Made by a program: the position numbers and the translations under genes
The notes under the pieces: generated by a model
Told to the model about the DNA's origin: nothing
What the model saw: the letters and a program-made list of their open reading frames with translations, nothing else
Database searches by the model: none
From: Chloroflexota bacterium
GTDB lineage: Bacteria; Chloroflexota; Anaerolineae; B4-G1
NCBI GenBank assembly: GCA_024232355.1
Contig: JAAEPW010000932.1
Coordinates: 1-64,000 of the forward strand
DNA: 64,000 bases
Reading direction: 5' to 3'
Shown: positions 18,943 to 28,215 of the stretch, one piece after another
How positions within the stretch are numbered: position 1 is the stretch's first letter
Layout: each line of letters starts with the position of its first letter

Positions 18943-21900
18943 ATGAGAGCTAGAACGAAACATTTCATCTCTGTATGCCTCTCCGTCGTCGTCGTCATGG
19001 CCCAACTGGTGATGCCCCTCAGCAGAGCGCTGGCTACCCCGTCAGAGCCGGCGGAAGGCATACCCCAATCACGTCTCCCCTCTACTCCGGTCAACCACGA
19101 CCCCATCGTCATTCCCGTTGTTGACAGCGTTGACAGCGTTGCCAATGAAACCCAGCCCCGGGCCAGTCCGCTGCCGCCTGGGGCAATCGTCAATTCCCTG
19201 ACGCCACTGGCTCCCCAGGAGGTCATGGCGATCCCCCTGGGTACGGGGAACAGTAACTATGGACAGACGCAGCGAGACACCGACAATCCGCAGAACCATC
19301 CCGGCCATCACTTTGCCGGGCCGGTCAACCTGCTCAACGGTAACTTTTTCCTGACTGTCGGCGATCTCTTTATCCCCGCGCGGGGCTTGTCGCTGCAACT
19401 GGCCCGTAGTTATAACAGTCTGGCCGCCGCCAACGGCGAGCAAGGTGCTTTTGGCCCTGGCTGGACCCACAGTTACGAGACCAGTGTCCTCACGTACACG
19501 GGACCCTTGACACTGACCGTCCGCGATGGCGACGGGGCGCTGCACGATTACCACAGCCCCGTGTCCTGCCCCGACGATCCAGGCGAGATCTGCTACGAGT
19601 CCCCGCCGGGTCTCTATCGCCAGTTGCGCACCATACCCAGTGGCTACCAGTTGATCTATAAGAACGGCACGTACCAACAGTTCGATACCAACGGGTGGCT
19701 GGTCGAGATCGTAGACCCGTTCAACAATCACATCAACCTGTACTATGGCGACTACTGCGGGACTCCTGGTGTCACCACGCTGTGCCAGGTTCTCGGCCCC
19801 TCCACGTTTCGCTCCCTGGACTTTTGGTACGCAATGGGAGCGCGCGGCCCCCAGATCGTACAGGTGAAGGAGGTCTTGTTCGGCGCTGATGGGCGTATAA
19901 TAAACTATGTATACGATGACCCGACGGGTCAGTTGATCGACGTGGCGTATCCCGAGCGTCCGCCTGCCACGGCCCTCACCTACGAGTACGACGGTCTGAA
20001 TCGCTTGATCGCCTACAACGACATCCGCCAGCCCGACGGCGTGCGCCAGGCTCAGGCGATCGAGTACGACGGGGCGAGCCGTGCAGTCACGGTCACTTAC
20101 CAGGTGGACAGTTTCTTTGACGTTTTCTTCATCGTGGACTATGAGCCACCCGGTCGCGGCGACGGCTACCTTAGCTATCCCGAGCAGAACCCCGCCGGCG
20201 CGGTCGAGATCACCGATGGGGAGGGCAGCCTCACGCGCGTCGAGTACGACACGCATGGCAACGTCACCTACGAAGGCGACTTCTTTTTCCCCTATGGCTG
20301 GTGGTGGGGCAAATGGTGGTGGTGGCATCCCGTATACTGGTGGCTGCCGTATCTCCGGGTGGACGCCAACTTGCACTCGACCGGATACGATCACGACAAC
20401 TGGGGCAACACGAGCGTCGTCACCAACGCCCTGGGCGTCGAGCAGCGATTCTACTGGGAGGAGCCTTACTATGAATCTCTGGTCAACAATCCTGACTTGA
20501 CCTACGGTAACATCCTCACGACCACCAACAGCCTCGGCGTGGACACGCTCTACCAGCACACCTACGATCCCACCGGGGATATGCTGATAGAGATACAGGC
20601 CGCAGGCACGCCCGATGAGAGCATCAGCGTATACGTGAATGATCCCTACGGTCAACTGGCGCATCAGGACGTCAACGGCCAGGTCACCGAGTATGGCTAC
20701 GACGAGTTTGGTAACACCACCATCATCACCGATGCGCGCGGCAACACCACCGGGAACGAGTTCGACGACGTGGGGCGGCCCATTACGACGACCGACCAAG
20801 CGGGCAATCACACGAGCTACGAGTTCGACGAGTCGGACCGGCTGTTGTCCGTCACCGATGCCGAGGGCGGTGTCACCAGCTATACCTATGGCGAGAACGG
20901 CAACGACAACCTGACCCAACTGGTCAACGCCAACGGGGTGACGACCACCTTTGAGTACGACGTCCTCGATCGGCTCGTCTCCGAGATGAACAGTATGGGC
21001 CAGATGACGACGTACGAGTACGACAACCTCAACCGGCTGGTCTCGCGCTACGACGCTGATGGCCGTTACACCCTCTACGAGTACGACGCCAAGAGCCACA
21101 TGACCAAGGCCGAGTACTATGACTATGGAGCCGTAACTCCCTACCAGACGAACAGCTATCGCTACGATGGCGCGGGCAATCTGGTCGGGACGGAAAACGA
21201 GCACGTGCGGCTGGCTTACGTGTACGACGCGTTGGACCAGCGCACCCAGACCGACATGTGGACGCCCACCTGGGGAGCTACGCGCACGCTGACACTCGAC
21301 CGTGATCCGCTGGCCGGAAATCTGACCCTGGTCAGTGGGCCGGGCGGCTATTCGGTCGCATACACCTACGACGACCGGAACCGCGTGCAAGAGGTGATAG
21401 ATGGCTCTGGCTCCACGACTTATCAGTACGACGCGGCGGGCCGTGTGGATGTGCTCAACCATCCCGGTGGGACGGGGGCCGACTATGTCTACGACGCGAC
21501 GAATCATCTCACCCAGTTGGACGTTCAACTGGCCGACGGAATGCCCGTCTCCTACACCTACCAGTACGACAGGCGGGGCAACCTGACCGGCGAGATGGAC
21601 GAGGGCGATACCTACGCCTACCTCCACGATGCGGTGGGCCGGGTGATCTCGTCGACCGGCGGGACACAGGGCGAGGTTCTCTTTGCGTACGACGGCACCG
21701 GCAACCGCACATTGGCGCAGGCTGATGGCGGCGACACTGCGTTCGTCTACGACGCGCATGGACGACTGGTTCAGGCCGGAGACGCGACCTTTGAGACCAA
21801 CGAGATGGGTGCGCGCGCCGTGGCGCACGTGGGCCCTCCAGTCCGGCAGGCTTCTGCCCCCAACGCGATGGGCGTGCCCGGCGGGACGCGAGAGGTCGCC

Positions 21901-24900
21901 GCACAAGACATTTATTACGTCTATGACAACGATATGCGGCTGACCCAGGTGACCCCCGGCCTCACCTTCCTCTACGACCCGTTGGGTAACCTGATCGGCA
22001 CGATGGACGCCACTGGCTACTATCGCTACTACCTGCGTGACGGTGAGGACATCTACGTCGAGTTAGATGCGAACGGCGACGTGTTGGCCCAGTACACCAT
22101 CGGCGGACATGGCGTGTTTGGCATGTGGCGCGACGGCAGCCACTACCTGTTCTTGTACGATGGCCGTGGTCGGGTGCGTTGGATGGTTGACGCGCTCACT
22201 TTCCAGGTGGTCGCGCGGTATGGCACCGACCTGGGTTACGTCGGTGGGTACAATGATATCTACAACCCCATCCGCATCCACGGGGCCTGGTGGTTCCCGG
22301 GAGTGCAACTGATCCTCTTTGGCGGGGGCGTATTCTGGGATCCGTGGTATGGTAACTTTTTGGTCAAAGCGTGGCCCTGGCTCTATTGGCCCTTTGGCCC
22401 CTTCCATCCCTGGCGGCCCGTCTTTCGCTTTTGGCCCTGGCCGTGGCCCTGGGCGCGACCGTGGGGCTGGCCCTGGCCGCGCCCGTGGCCTTACCTGTGG
22501 CCCTGGCCGGGCGCGTGGGTGCGACCCTGGTTGATCTGGCCCGTGTGGCCCTGGGGCTTGCACTTTTCGTGGCCCTGGTGGTACTGGCGCTGGTGGTGGG
22601 GCTGGCACTGGTGGGGTCACTGGTGGTGCTGGCGACCCTGGTGGTGGTGGGGTAAATGGTGGTTATGGCCTGGCTGGCATCCCTGGTGGTGGAACGGCTA
22701 CTGGTGGTTCCCCTGGTGGTGGTGGTGGTCATGCTGGTGGTGGCCCCATTACTGGTGGTGGTGGCATTGGTGGTGGTGGCCCTGGTGGAACGGCGGATGG
22801 TTCTGGTGGTGCTGGTGGTGGTGGTGGCCCTGGCACTGGCGGTGGTGGTGGCCCTGGATGTGGCCTCCCGTTCTTGCCCCGCCGGAGGTCGGCGACGCCC
22901 CCGATCTGCCGTATCCCAGCTACCGGCTCAACCAAGGTGCGGTTCACGGCATCTGGTGGCACGAGTGGCTGGGGGCCTGGCGAGATGGTGAGTGGGACAG
23001 CGATCAGATAGACGCCGATCTGTACGACGACGGCGTGAGCGTAGACCTGGTTGCGGGCACACTGACCTTTACGCCGACAGTATCCTCGCCGGGGAGCGCG
23101 CGCTACGGCCCGTGGGGGCCGCTCAACGTCCACGGCTGGTTCGACTGGAACGGTGACGGCGACTGGAATGACACGGGTGAGTTCGTCGTCAACTGGTCGG
23201 GCTACCCGGGCGATGGCGTGTGGCCTGCCGGGCAAGCCAGCTATGGTGTCGTGCAAGCGATCACCATTCCCAGCACTGTCTTTGACAACGGCGACGTGGC
23301 CGACCTGTGGGCCCGCTTCCGGCTGGACTATGCTGCCGACTGGGAAAGCCCACGCGGCTATACGCGCTTTGGTGAGGTCGAGGACCATCTGTTCACCGTT
23401 ATGCAGCCGCACCAGCCAGATTGGGGTGGGGGAATCGTCTCGCGCTACGACGCGCTAATAGTTACCTACACCCAAGTCGTCAGTGGTATCAGTATCAGTA
23501 TCACGCCGACGGTGGCTATCACGCCGACCTGGGACATAGTGTCGTTGGCCCCCCGGAGCATGCTGGCGGGTGAATATGGCAACCGGGTCACCATCGACCA
23601 CGAGCCGTTCGAGCCGGGGCAGGCGTACACACTCTCTCTGAGCGGTGGTGTCAACTACAGCGGCACTATGATGGTGCTGCCCGCCAGCTTTGGCTTTACG
23701 GCGACGGGTGCGATCTCGCCCAGTTATGGCGTAGAGTTGATGCCCGACACGGCCCTAGAGTATGGGGACAATGGGGACACAGTCACCTTTGACCTCGTCC
23801 TGGAGAACATGGGCAGTATCTCGGACAGCTTTGACCTGGCGCTGGCGGGCAACAATTGGCCGACCAGTCTCTCTGCTGCCAACGTCGGCCCGCTGGACCC
23901 GAACGTCACGACCACTCTGCGGGTATCGGTCACGGTACCGGGCGCGGCGGTGGCTTACAGCACTGACTATGTCACGGTCACGGCTACGTCAGTCGCCGAT
24001 CCGTTTGCATCGGATACCTCGGTCTTTACCACAGAGGTGATGGCGCACTATGGGATGTACGTGGATCCTCCTACCCCGAGCCTGTCGCACAACCCGTCCG
24101 AGACGGTCACCTACACCCTCGTCATCTATAACAGTGGCAACGTCACCGACACCTACGACCTGACGCACACCCTCGCCACCTGGCCCACCTCGCTCTCTGC
24201 GAGCACTGTCGGGCCGGTAGCGCCGTGGAGCAATGAGAGTGTCGAGGTTTACGTCACGATCCCCAGCGGCACGGCGAACGGGGCGCAAGATGTGGTGACT
24301 GTCACAGCCACATCGCAAGGTGCGCCAGGTGTGACTGATGATTCGGTCCTGACCACCGTCGCCACGACACAGACGATCATCGTCCGAGATGTGGACCTGA
24401 CGCCCAACGCAGTTCTGGACTATGGGGACAATGGGGACACAGTTACCTTTGACTTTGTTGTGGAGAACACGGGCAACGTCTCAGACAGCTTTGGCCTGGC
24501 AGTGACAGACGATGACTGGCCGACCAGTCTCTCCGCCAGCAGCGTCGGCCCGCTGGCCCCGAACGTCACGGCGACGGTTCGGGTATCGGTCACGGTACCG
24601 GGCTCGGCGGCGGCGTACAGTGTGGATCAGGCCACGATCACGGCCCACTCGGTCGCCAGTCCGACCATCTCTGACAGTTCGGTCTTTACCACAGAGGTGA
24701 TGGCGCACTATGGCATGAATCTGGAGCCTCCTAGTGTGAGCTTGACGGACAACCCGTCCAAGACGGTCACCTACACCCTTTCCATCTACAACTTGGGCAA
24801 CGTCACCGATACCTACGACCTGACGACTACCCTCGCCGTCTGGCCCGCCTCGCTCTCTGCAAGCACCGTCGGGCCGGTGTCGCCGTGGAGCAACGAGAGT

Positions 24901-25410
24901 TTCGAGGTTTATGTCACGATCCCCGGCGGCGCGGTGAACGGGGCGCAGGACGTGGTGACGGTCACAGCCACGTCGCAAGGTACGCCAGGCGTGAGTGATG
25001 AATCGGTCTTGACCACCATCGCCACGACGCAGACGATTACCAGGGCGGTGGCAATCGCGCCCCTCGCGGCGGCGGGCAGCGGTGCCCCCGGTGACACTGT
25101 CACCTACACTCTGCGCGTCACCAACACGGGCAGCGTTGCCGACATCATCAACTTGAGCCACACCAGCCCCGCTACGTGGACAGTGACCTACTCGGCCAAC
25201 CCACTGTACCTGGAGGCTGGCTTGGGAATCGACGTGGACGTTTACGTCGACGTCCCGCTGGGTACTGTGCTGTTCAGCAAAGTCATCGTCACTGTCACCG
25301 CTACCTCGCAGGGTGACCCATCGGAGACGGACGCGGCAGTACTGACTACTGAGGTGGTGAGTGGGCAGTTTATCTTCTTACCACTCATCATACGCAACTA
25401 TCCACCGTAG
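18943..25410 (+). CDS. Rhs/YD-repeat exoprotein with a tryptophan-rich tract at the end of the Rhs core
   Basis: 2155 aa; ATG with AAGGAG 6 nt upstream. Signal peptide (1-31), then a DUF6531-type Rhs N-terminal region (about 120-200; NGNFFLTVGDLFIPARGLSL). YD repeats run from about 300 to 1060. The Rhs core ends at about 1109-1140 with N-P-I-R-I-H-G and VFWDPWYGNFL, a diverged form of the usual RYYDPxxGRF. Residues 1144-1309 then form a tract with about 78 Trp in 166 residues, separated by Pro, Gly, His and Arg. A 21-residue Trp-rich insert (450-470) sits in the YD region. A GEVED-like domain follows (about 1315-1490), then four NEW3/CARDB-like domains (about 1596-2036), and the tail FIFLPLIIRN. 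In polymorphic-toxin Rhs proteins the variable toxin begins just after the core; here the Trp tract takes that place. No toxin or immunity gene is seen. Confidence 0.85.
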   Translation: MRARTKHFISVCLSVVVVMAQLVMPLSRALATPSEPAEGIPQSRLPSTPVNHDPIVIPVVDSVDSVANETQPRASPLPPGAIVNSLTPLAPQEVMAIPLGTGNSNYGQTQRDTDNPQNHPGHHFAGPVNLLNGNFFLTVGDLFIPARGLSLQLARSYNSLAAANGEQGAFGPGWTHSYETSVLTYTGPLTLTVRDGDGALHDYHSPVSCPDDPGEICYESPPGLYRQLRTIPSGYQLIYKNGTYQQFDTNGWLVEIVDPFNNHINLYYGDYCGTPGVTTLCQVLGPSTFRSLDFWYAMGARGPQIVQVKEVLFGADGRIINYVYDDPTGQLIDVAYPERPPATALTYEYDGLNRLIAYNDIRQPDGVRQAQAIEYDGASRAVTVTYQVDSFFDVFFIVDYEPPGRGDGYLSYPEQNPAGAVEITDGEGSLTRVEYDTHGNVTYEGDFFFPYGWWWGKWWWWHPVYWWLPYLRVDANLHSTGYDHDNWGNTSVVTNALGVEQRFYWEEPYYESLVNNPDLTYGNILTTTNSLGVDTLYQHTYDPTGDMLIEIQAAGTPDESISVYVNDPYGQLAHQDVNGQVTEYGYDEFGNTTIITDARGNTTGNEFDDVGRPITTTDQAGNHTSYEFDESDRLLSVTDAEGGVTSYTYGENGNDNLTQLVNANGVTTTFEYDVLDRLVSEMNSMGQMTTYEYDNLNRLVSRYDADGRYTLYEYDAKSHMTKAEYYDYGAVTPYQTNSYRYDGAGNLVGTENEHVRLAYVYDALDQRTQTDMWTPTWGATRTLTLDRDPLAGNLTLVSGPGGYSVAYTYDDRNRVQEVIDGSGSTTYQYDAAGRVDVLNHPGGTGADYVYDATNHLTQLDVQLADGMPVSYTYQYDRRGNLTGEMDEGDTYAYLHDAVGRVISSTGGTQGEVLFAYDGTGNRTLAQADGGDTAFVYDAHGRLVQAGDATFETNEMGARAVAHVGPPVRQASAPNAMGVPGGTREVAAQDIYYVYDNDMRLTQVTPGLTFLYDPLGNLIGTMDATGYYRYYLRDGEDIYVELDANGDVLAQYTIGGHGVFGMWRDGSHYLFLYDGRGRVRWMVDALTFQVVARYGTDLGYVGGYNDIYNPIRIHGAWWFPGVQLILFGGGVFWDPWYGNFLVKAWPWLYWPFGPFHPWRPVFRFWPWPWPWARPWGWPWPRPWPYLWPWPGAWVRPWLIWPVWPWGLHFSWPWWYWRWWWGWHWWGHWWCWRPWWWWGKWWLWPGWHPWWWNGYWWFPWWWWWSCWWWPHYWWWWHWWWWPWWNGGWFWWCWWWWWPWHWRWWWPWMWPPVLAPPEVGDAPDLPYPSYRLNQGAVHGIWWHEWLGAWRDGEWDSDQIDADLYDDGVSVDLVAGTLTFTPTVSSPGSARYGPWGPLNVHGWFDWNGDGDWNDTGEFVVNWSGYPGDGVWPAGQASYGVVQAITIPSTVFDNGDVADLWARFRLDYAADWESPRGYTRFGEVEDHLFTVMQPHQPDWGGGIVSRYDALIVTYTQVVSGISISITPTVAITPTWDIVSLAPRSMLAGEYGNRVTIDHEPFEPGQAYTLSLSGGVNYSGTMMVLPASFGFTATGAISPSYGVELMPDTALEYGDNGDTVTFDLVLENMGSISDSFDLALAGNNWPTSLSAANVGPLDPNVTTTLRVSVTVPGAAVAYSTDYVTVTATSVADPFASDTSVFTTEVMAHYGMYVDPPTPSLSHNPSETVTYTLVIYNSGNVTDTYDLTHTLATWPTSLSASTVGPVAPWSNESVEVYVTIPSGTANGAQDVVTVTATSQGAPGVTDDSVLTTVATTQTIIVRDVDLTPNAVLDYGDNGDTVTFDFVVENTGNVSDSFGLAVTDDDWPTSLSASSVGPLAPNVTATVRVSVTVPGSAAAYSVDQATITAHSVASPTISDSSVFTTEVMAHYGMNLEPPSVSLTDNPSKTVTYTLSIYNLGNVTDTYDLTTTLAVWPASLSASTVGPVSPWSNESFEVYVTIPGGAVNGAQDVVTVTATSQGTPGVSDESVLTTIATTQTITRAVAIAPLAAAGSGAPGDTVTYTLRVTNTGSVADIINLSHTSPATWTVTYSANPLYLEAGLGIDVDVYVDVPLGTVLFSKVIVTVTATSQGDPSETDAAVLTTEVVSGQFIFLPLIIRNYPP
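22372..22869 (+). repeat. TGG-rich low-complexity DNA encoding the Trp tract
   Basis: About 500 bp dominated by TGG and TGGTGGTGG runs. The frame used by the gene reads Trp. The +1 frame would read a Gly/Pro-rich sequence but has a TGA near 22532, and the third frame gives Val-rich sequence. Only the Trp frame is open from the Rhs core through to the GEVED-like domain. Closely spaced GG pairs on the plus strand could form two-tier G-quadruplexes. Confidence 0.8.
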
Positions 25411-25430
25411 CTTTCCACGTGACACGAACG

Positions 25431-25457
25431 CAGCCCCCGGACCCCTTCCGGGGGCTG
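25431..25457 (+). terminator. Terminator after the Rhs gene
   Basis: A 10-bp stem, CAGCCCCCGG against CCGGGGGCTG, with a 7-nt loop starts 20 nt after the stop codon. The downstream sequence is only mildly T-rich. Confidence 0.7.
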
Positions 25458-25469
25458 TATCGTTCTCGC

Positions 25470-25497
25470 TTGCCCTCTCGCAAACATCGGGTAGAAT
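25470..25497 (+). promoter_or_regulatory. Probable promoter of the dehydrogenase gene
   Basis: TTGCCC (25470-25475), 16-nt spacer, TAGAAT (25492-25497), about 55 nt before the ATG at 25553. The match to consensus is moderate. Confidence 0.4.
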
Positions 25498-25552
25498 AGG
25501 CGCGTTTCTGGGACAATAGGTCCCAATAATTTACCTAGTTCTAGGAGGACAA

Positions 25553-26671
25553 ATGCCAAAGTACCGTATCGCGCTGATGCCCGGCGACGGCATCGGCAAA
25601 GAAGTAATGGAAGCTGCCCAACTCGTGCTCGACAAGGTCGCGCTTGATGCCGAGTACGTCCCCGCCGACATCGGCTGGGAATTCTGGTGCGCCGAGGGTG
25701 AGCCGCTGCCCCAGCGCACGCTCGACACCCTCAAGACTTGTGATTGCTCCCTCTTTGCTGCCATCACCTCCAAGCCCAAGGAGGAGGCTGAGGCAGAACT
25801 GATCCCCGAGCTGCAAGGCAAAGGGCTCACCTATCGCAGCCCCATCGTGCGGCTGCGCCAGGCGTTCGACCTGTACACCAACCTGCGCCCCTGCAAGGCG
25901 TTCGAGGGCAACCCGCTCAACTATCGGGACGACGTCGATATGGTCGTATTCCGAGAGAACACCCAGGGCCTCTACGCCGGGGTCGAGTTCCACCCCCTGC
26001 CCGACGAGGTGCGCAGTGTGCTCAAGGCCCACAACCCGCGTATGGGCGCGTTCGACGGTGTGCCGGGCGAAGACGTCGCCCTCTCCACCCGTATTTTCAC
26101 CCGCGAGGGATGCCGCCGTATCGTGCGTGCCGCTTTCGAGTACGCCAACAAGCACGGCTATCCCACCGTCACCGTGGTCGAAAAGCCGAACGTCATCCGC
26201 GAGACCTCTGGCCTCATGGTGCGTGAGGCACGCAAGATCTCGGAAGAGTATCCGGCCGTCGACATGTGGGAGACGAACGTGGACGCGATGGTCATGTGGA
26301 TGGTCAAGAATCCGCAGGACTATGGCGTGATGGTCGCCAGCAACATGTTTGGCGACATTGTCTCTGATCTGGCGGCGCAGTTGGTGGGCGGGCTGGGATT
26401 CGCCTCCAGCGGCAACATTGGCGACAAATTCGCCGTGTTCGAGCCGACCCACGGCTCGGCCCCCAAGTACGCCGGCCTTTACAAGGCGAACCCCACCGCC
26501 ATGCTCTTGGCCGTCAAGCTCATGCTCGACTGGCTAGGCGAGGCTGATACGGCGGCAACACTGCAAAAGGCCATCGCCGACGTGATCGCCGAGAAAAAGG
26601 TCCGCACTTACGACCTGGGCGGCGACAACTCGACACTAGAGATGGCGCAGGCCGTGGTCGACCGGCTGTAG
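25553..26671 (+). CDS. Isocitrate/isopropylmalate dehydrogenase family protein
   Basis: 372 aa; ATG with AGGAGG upstream. The sequence covers the whole beta-decarboxylating dehydrogenase fold: N-terminal PGDGIGKEV, an Arg-rich substrate segment around LYTNLRPCK, the metal-binding D-x-x-x-D region [20 protein letters not shown], and the nucleotide loop [13 protein letters not shown]. These enzymes oxidise and decarboxylate a 2-hydroxy acid with NAD(P)+. The GSAPKYAG loop and [14 protein letters not shown] resemble the broad isocitrate/isopropylmalate group. I cannot tell isocitrate, homoisocitrate and 3-isopropylmalate specificity apart by eye. No leucine or TCA cycle gene lies beside it, so context does not help. 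It is flanked by the Rhs terminator and the repeat at 26691. Confidence 0.88.
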   Translation: MPKYRIALMPGDGIGKEVMEAAQLVLDKVALDAEYVPADIGWEFWCAEGEPLPQRTLDTLKTCDCSLFAAITSKPKEEAEAELIPELQGKGLTYRSPIVRLRQAFDLYTNLRPCKAFEGNPLNYRDDVDMVVFRENTQGLYAGVEFHPLPDEVRSVLKAHNPRMGAFDGVPGEDVALSTRIFTREGCRRIVRAAFEYANKHGYPTVTVVEKPNVIRETSGLMVREARKISEEYPAVDMWETNVDAMVMWMVKNPQDYGVMVASNMFGDIVSDLAAQLVGGLGFASSGNIGDKFAVFEPTHGSAPKYAGLYKANPTAMLLAVKLMLDWLGEADTAATLQKAIADVIAEKKVRTYDLGGDNSTLEMAQAVVDRL

Positions 26672-26690
26672 TTTATTCATAGCACAAGAA

Positions 26691-26750
26691 TATAGCCGCG
26701 GTTTCCATACCGCGCGTGCGCAACTTGTTGCGACGGAAACCGCGGCTACA
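26691..26750. repeat. MITE core-like inverted repeat (solo)
   Basis: TATAGCCGCGGTTTCC (26691-26706) is inverted at 26735-26750. The left half holds the hairpin CGCGGT-TTCCAT-ACCGCG, the same loop as in the two 148-bp MITEs, but the outer arms of those elements are missing and the centre differs. It lies 20 nt after the dehydrogenase stop and could also act as a terminator. Confidence 0.7.
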
Positions 26751-26778
26751 ATTGCTAGTTTTTCTTCACCCCACTAAA

Positions 26779-26806
26779 TTGCCATTATCAAAATTTATGC
26801 TATCAT
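26779..26806 (+). promoter_or_regulatory. Promoter giving a probable leaderless mRNA
   Basis: TTGCCA (26779-26784), 16-nt spacer, TATCAT (26801-26806). The GTG at 26815 is 9 nt after the -10 box, close to the expected transcription start, and no Shine-Dalgarno sequence is present. Confidence 0.5.
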
Positions 26807-26814
26807 GCCGCCCG

Positions 26815-28215
26815 GTGAAAGCAAAGAGCGTTCTGGACCGCAAGCTTTGTCTAGCTTGCGCGTTTTTATTTCTGTTTTGGCCGGTGCTGCCGGTCGCTCC
26901 ACCGACCCAGGTCACCGCTCAAGAACCCATCCAGATCACTCAGAACGATGCCTGGATCGATTTCCCCTATGCCATTGACTTTCACCTGGTCGCTACAGCA
27001 TCCGCGCCCATCGAGCACGTGACCATCGAGTACGGCGTGGACGCCCTGGTCTGCGGCGACGTGACCACTGTTGCCACCCCGGAATTCGACCCCGGCACCT
27101 CCCTGGACATCACCTGGCGTTGGGACGTCGCGCTCGGCCAGATCATCCCGCCGGGTGGGGCGATTTGGTGGCGCTGGCAACTGACCGCGTCCGACGGCAC
27201 CGAGATTACCAGCCCAACCCAGACCGTCACCTTTGACGATGAGTGGTTCTTTTGGGAATCGTTGCAGGAGCGCAACCTCACCATTCACTGGTATCGTGGG
27301 CCGTCATCCCTGGCCCAAGACATGCTCGCCGCCGGACACCAGGCTCTGGAGCAGCTTGCCACTGACACCGGCCTGCACCTGGAGGATTCCATCGCCATCT
27401 ACCTGTACGAAGAACCGAACGACCTGCGTATGACTATCCCCGGTGCGCCGACGTGGATCGGCGGCATCGCTTTCCCAGAGTACAACACCGTCCTGGCAGT
27501 GGCCAACGAGGCGTACGCCGATTATGGGCGTCTCACCGTGCGCCACGAACTCGGTCACCTGGTCATCCAACGGCTCACCTTTAACTGTCTGACCGACCTG
27601 CCCGTCTGGCTCAGCGAGGGGCTGGCAATGGTCGCTGAGAGCTTGGAAGAGGACGCCGACGCGATAGCGACGTTGGACGAGGCCATCGCCGACGGCCGCC
27701 TGCTGACCATCCGCCAGATTGAGAGCACCTTTTCCGTCCACGCCGACCGTGCCCACCTCTCCTACGCCGAGAGCTACAGCCTGGTCCGCTTTCTCATTGA
27801 CACCTACGGCCAGGACAAAATGCTGGCCCTACTGACGGCCTTTCGCGAGGGAGCCACGCCGGACGACGCGCTGATAAGCGCGTACGGCTTTGACACCCGT
27901 GGGCTGGAGAGCGCATGGCGTGAGGCCATCGGTGCGGCTCCCATCGCCGCTGGCGAGACGGACGTCAGCACCCCCACACCGGTTCCCACACTGGCCCTGT
28001 CCACGCTGCCGTCGGCCACTCCTACACTCGCCGCTTCCCCGACCCTCGTACCACCGGCTGAGACGCCTGCTGTGCTACCCACTCAGCCGACGGCGGTCGT
28101 TGACGTCGGTGCGGATGATGGTGAGCCTGCTGTCAATTGGCTTGTGCGGGTGGGAGGTGGTTTTGTTCTTCTCGTTCTGGTGATTGTATTTGCCGTGCGG
28201 TGGTTACGTAGGTAG
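26815..28215 (+). CDS. Membrane-anchored extracytoplasmic zinc peptidase, MA-type
   Basis: 466 aa from the GTG at 26815. This start is preferred because it begins a clean signal peptide (cleavage near VTA-QEP) and fits the promoter just upstream. The longer frame from 26716 would begin inside the repeat element. Residues about 35-135 form a beta-rich domain. Residues about 150-370 carry the gluzincin motif HELGH (His244, Glu245, His248), followed by WLSEGLAMVAE, whose Glu is the expected third zinc ligand. This matches peptidase MA-like proteins. A Pro/Thr-rich stalk leads to a C-terminal membrane segment (VLLVLVIVFAV) ending in WLRR. The protease domain would therefore face outward. Its substrate is unknown. 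Confidence 0.82.
   Translation: MKAKSVLDRKLCLACAFLFLFWPVLPVAPPTQVTAQEPIQITQNDAWIDFPYAIDFHLVATASAPIEHVTIEYGVDALVCGDVTTVATPEFDPGTSLDITWRWDVALGQIIPPGGAIWWRWQLTASDGTEITSPTQTVTFDDEWFFWESLQERNLTIHWYRGPSSLAQDMLAAGHQALEQLATDTGLHLEDSIAIYLYEEPNDLRMTIPGAPTWIGGIAFPEYNTVLAVANEAYADYGRLTVRHELGHLVIQRLTFNCLTDLPVWLSEGLAMVAESLEEDADAIATLDEAIADGRLLTIRQIESTFSVHADRAHLSYAESYSLVRFLIDTYGQDKMLALLTAFREGATPDDALISAYGFDTRGLESAWREAIGAAPIAAGETDVSTPTPVPTLALSTLPSATPTLAASPTLVPPAETPAVLPTQPTAVVDVGADDGEPAVNWLVRVGGGFVLLVLVIVFAVRWLRR

Noticed and set aside
19069..21906. Antisense open frame of 945 codons opposite the YD repeats
   Set aside because: A shadow of the YD-repeat codons; no domain and no ribosome site.
22319..22534. Gly/Pro-rich collagen-like frame overlapping the start of the Trp tract
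   Set aside because: It is the +1 frame of the same repeat and ends at a TGA near 22532, whereas the Trp frame continues into the GEVED-like domain.
22656..22991. Val-rich hydrophobic frame overlapping the Trp tract, looking like a membrane protein
   Set aside because: It is the third frame of the TGG repeat and is closed on both sides by ordinary Rhs-frame coding sequence.
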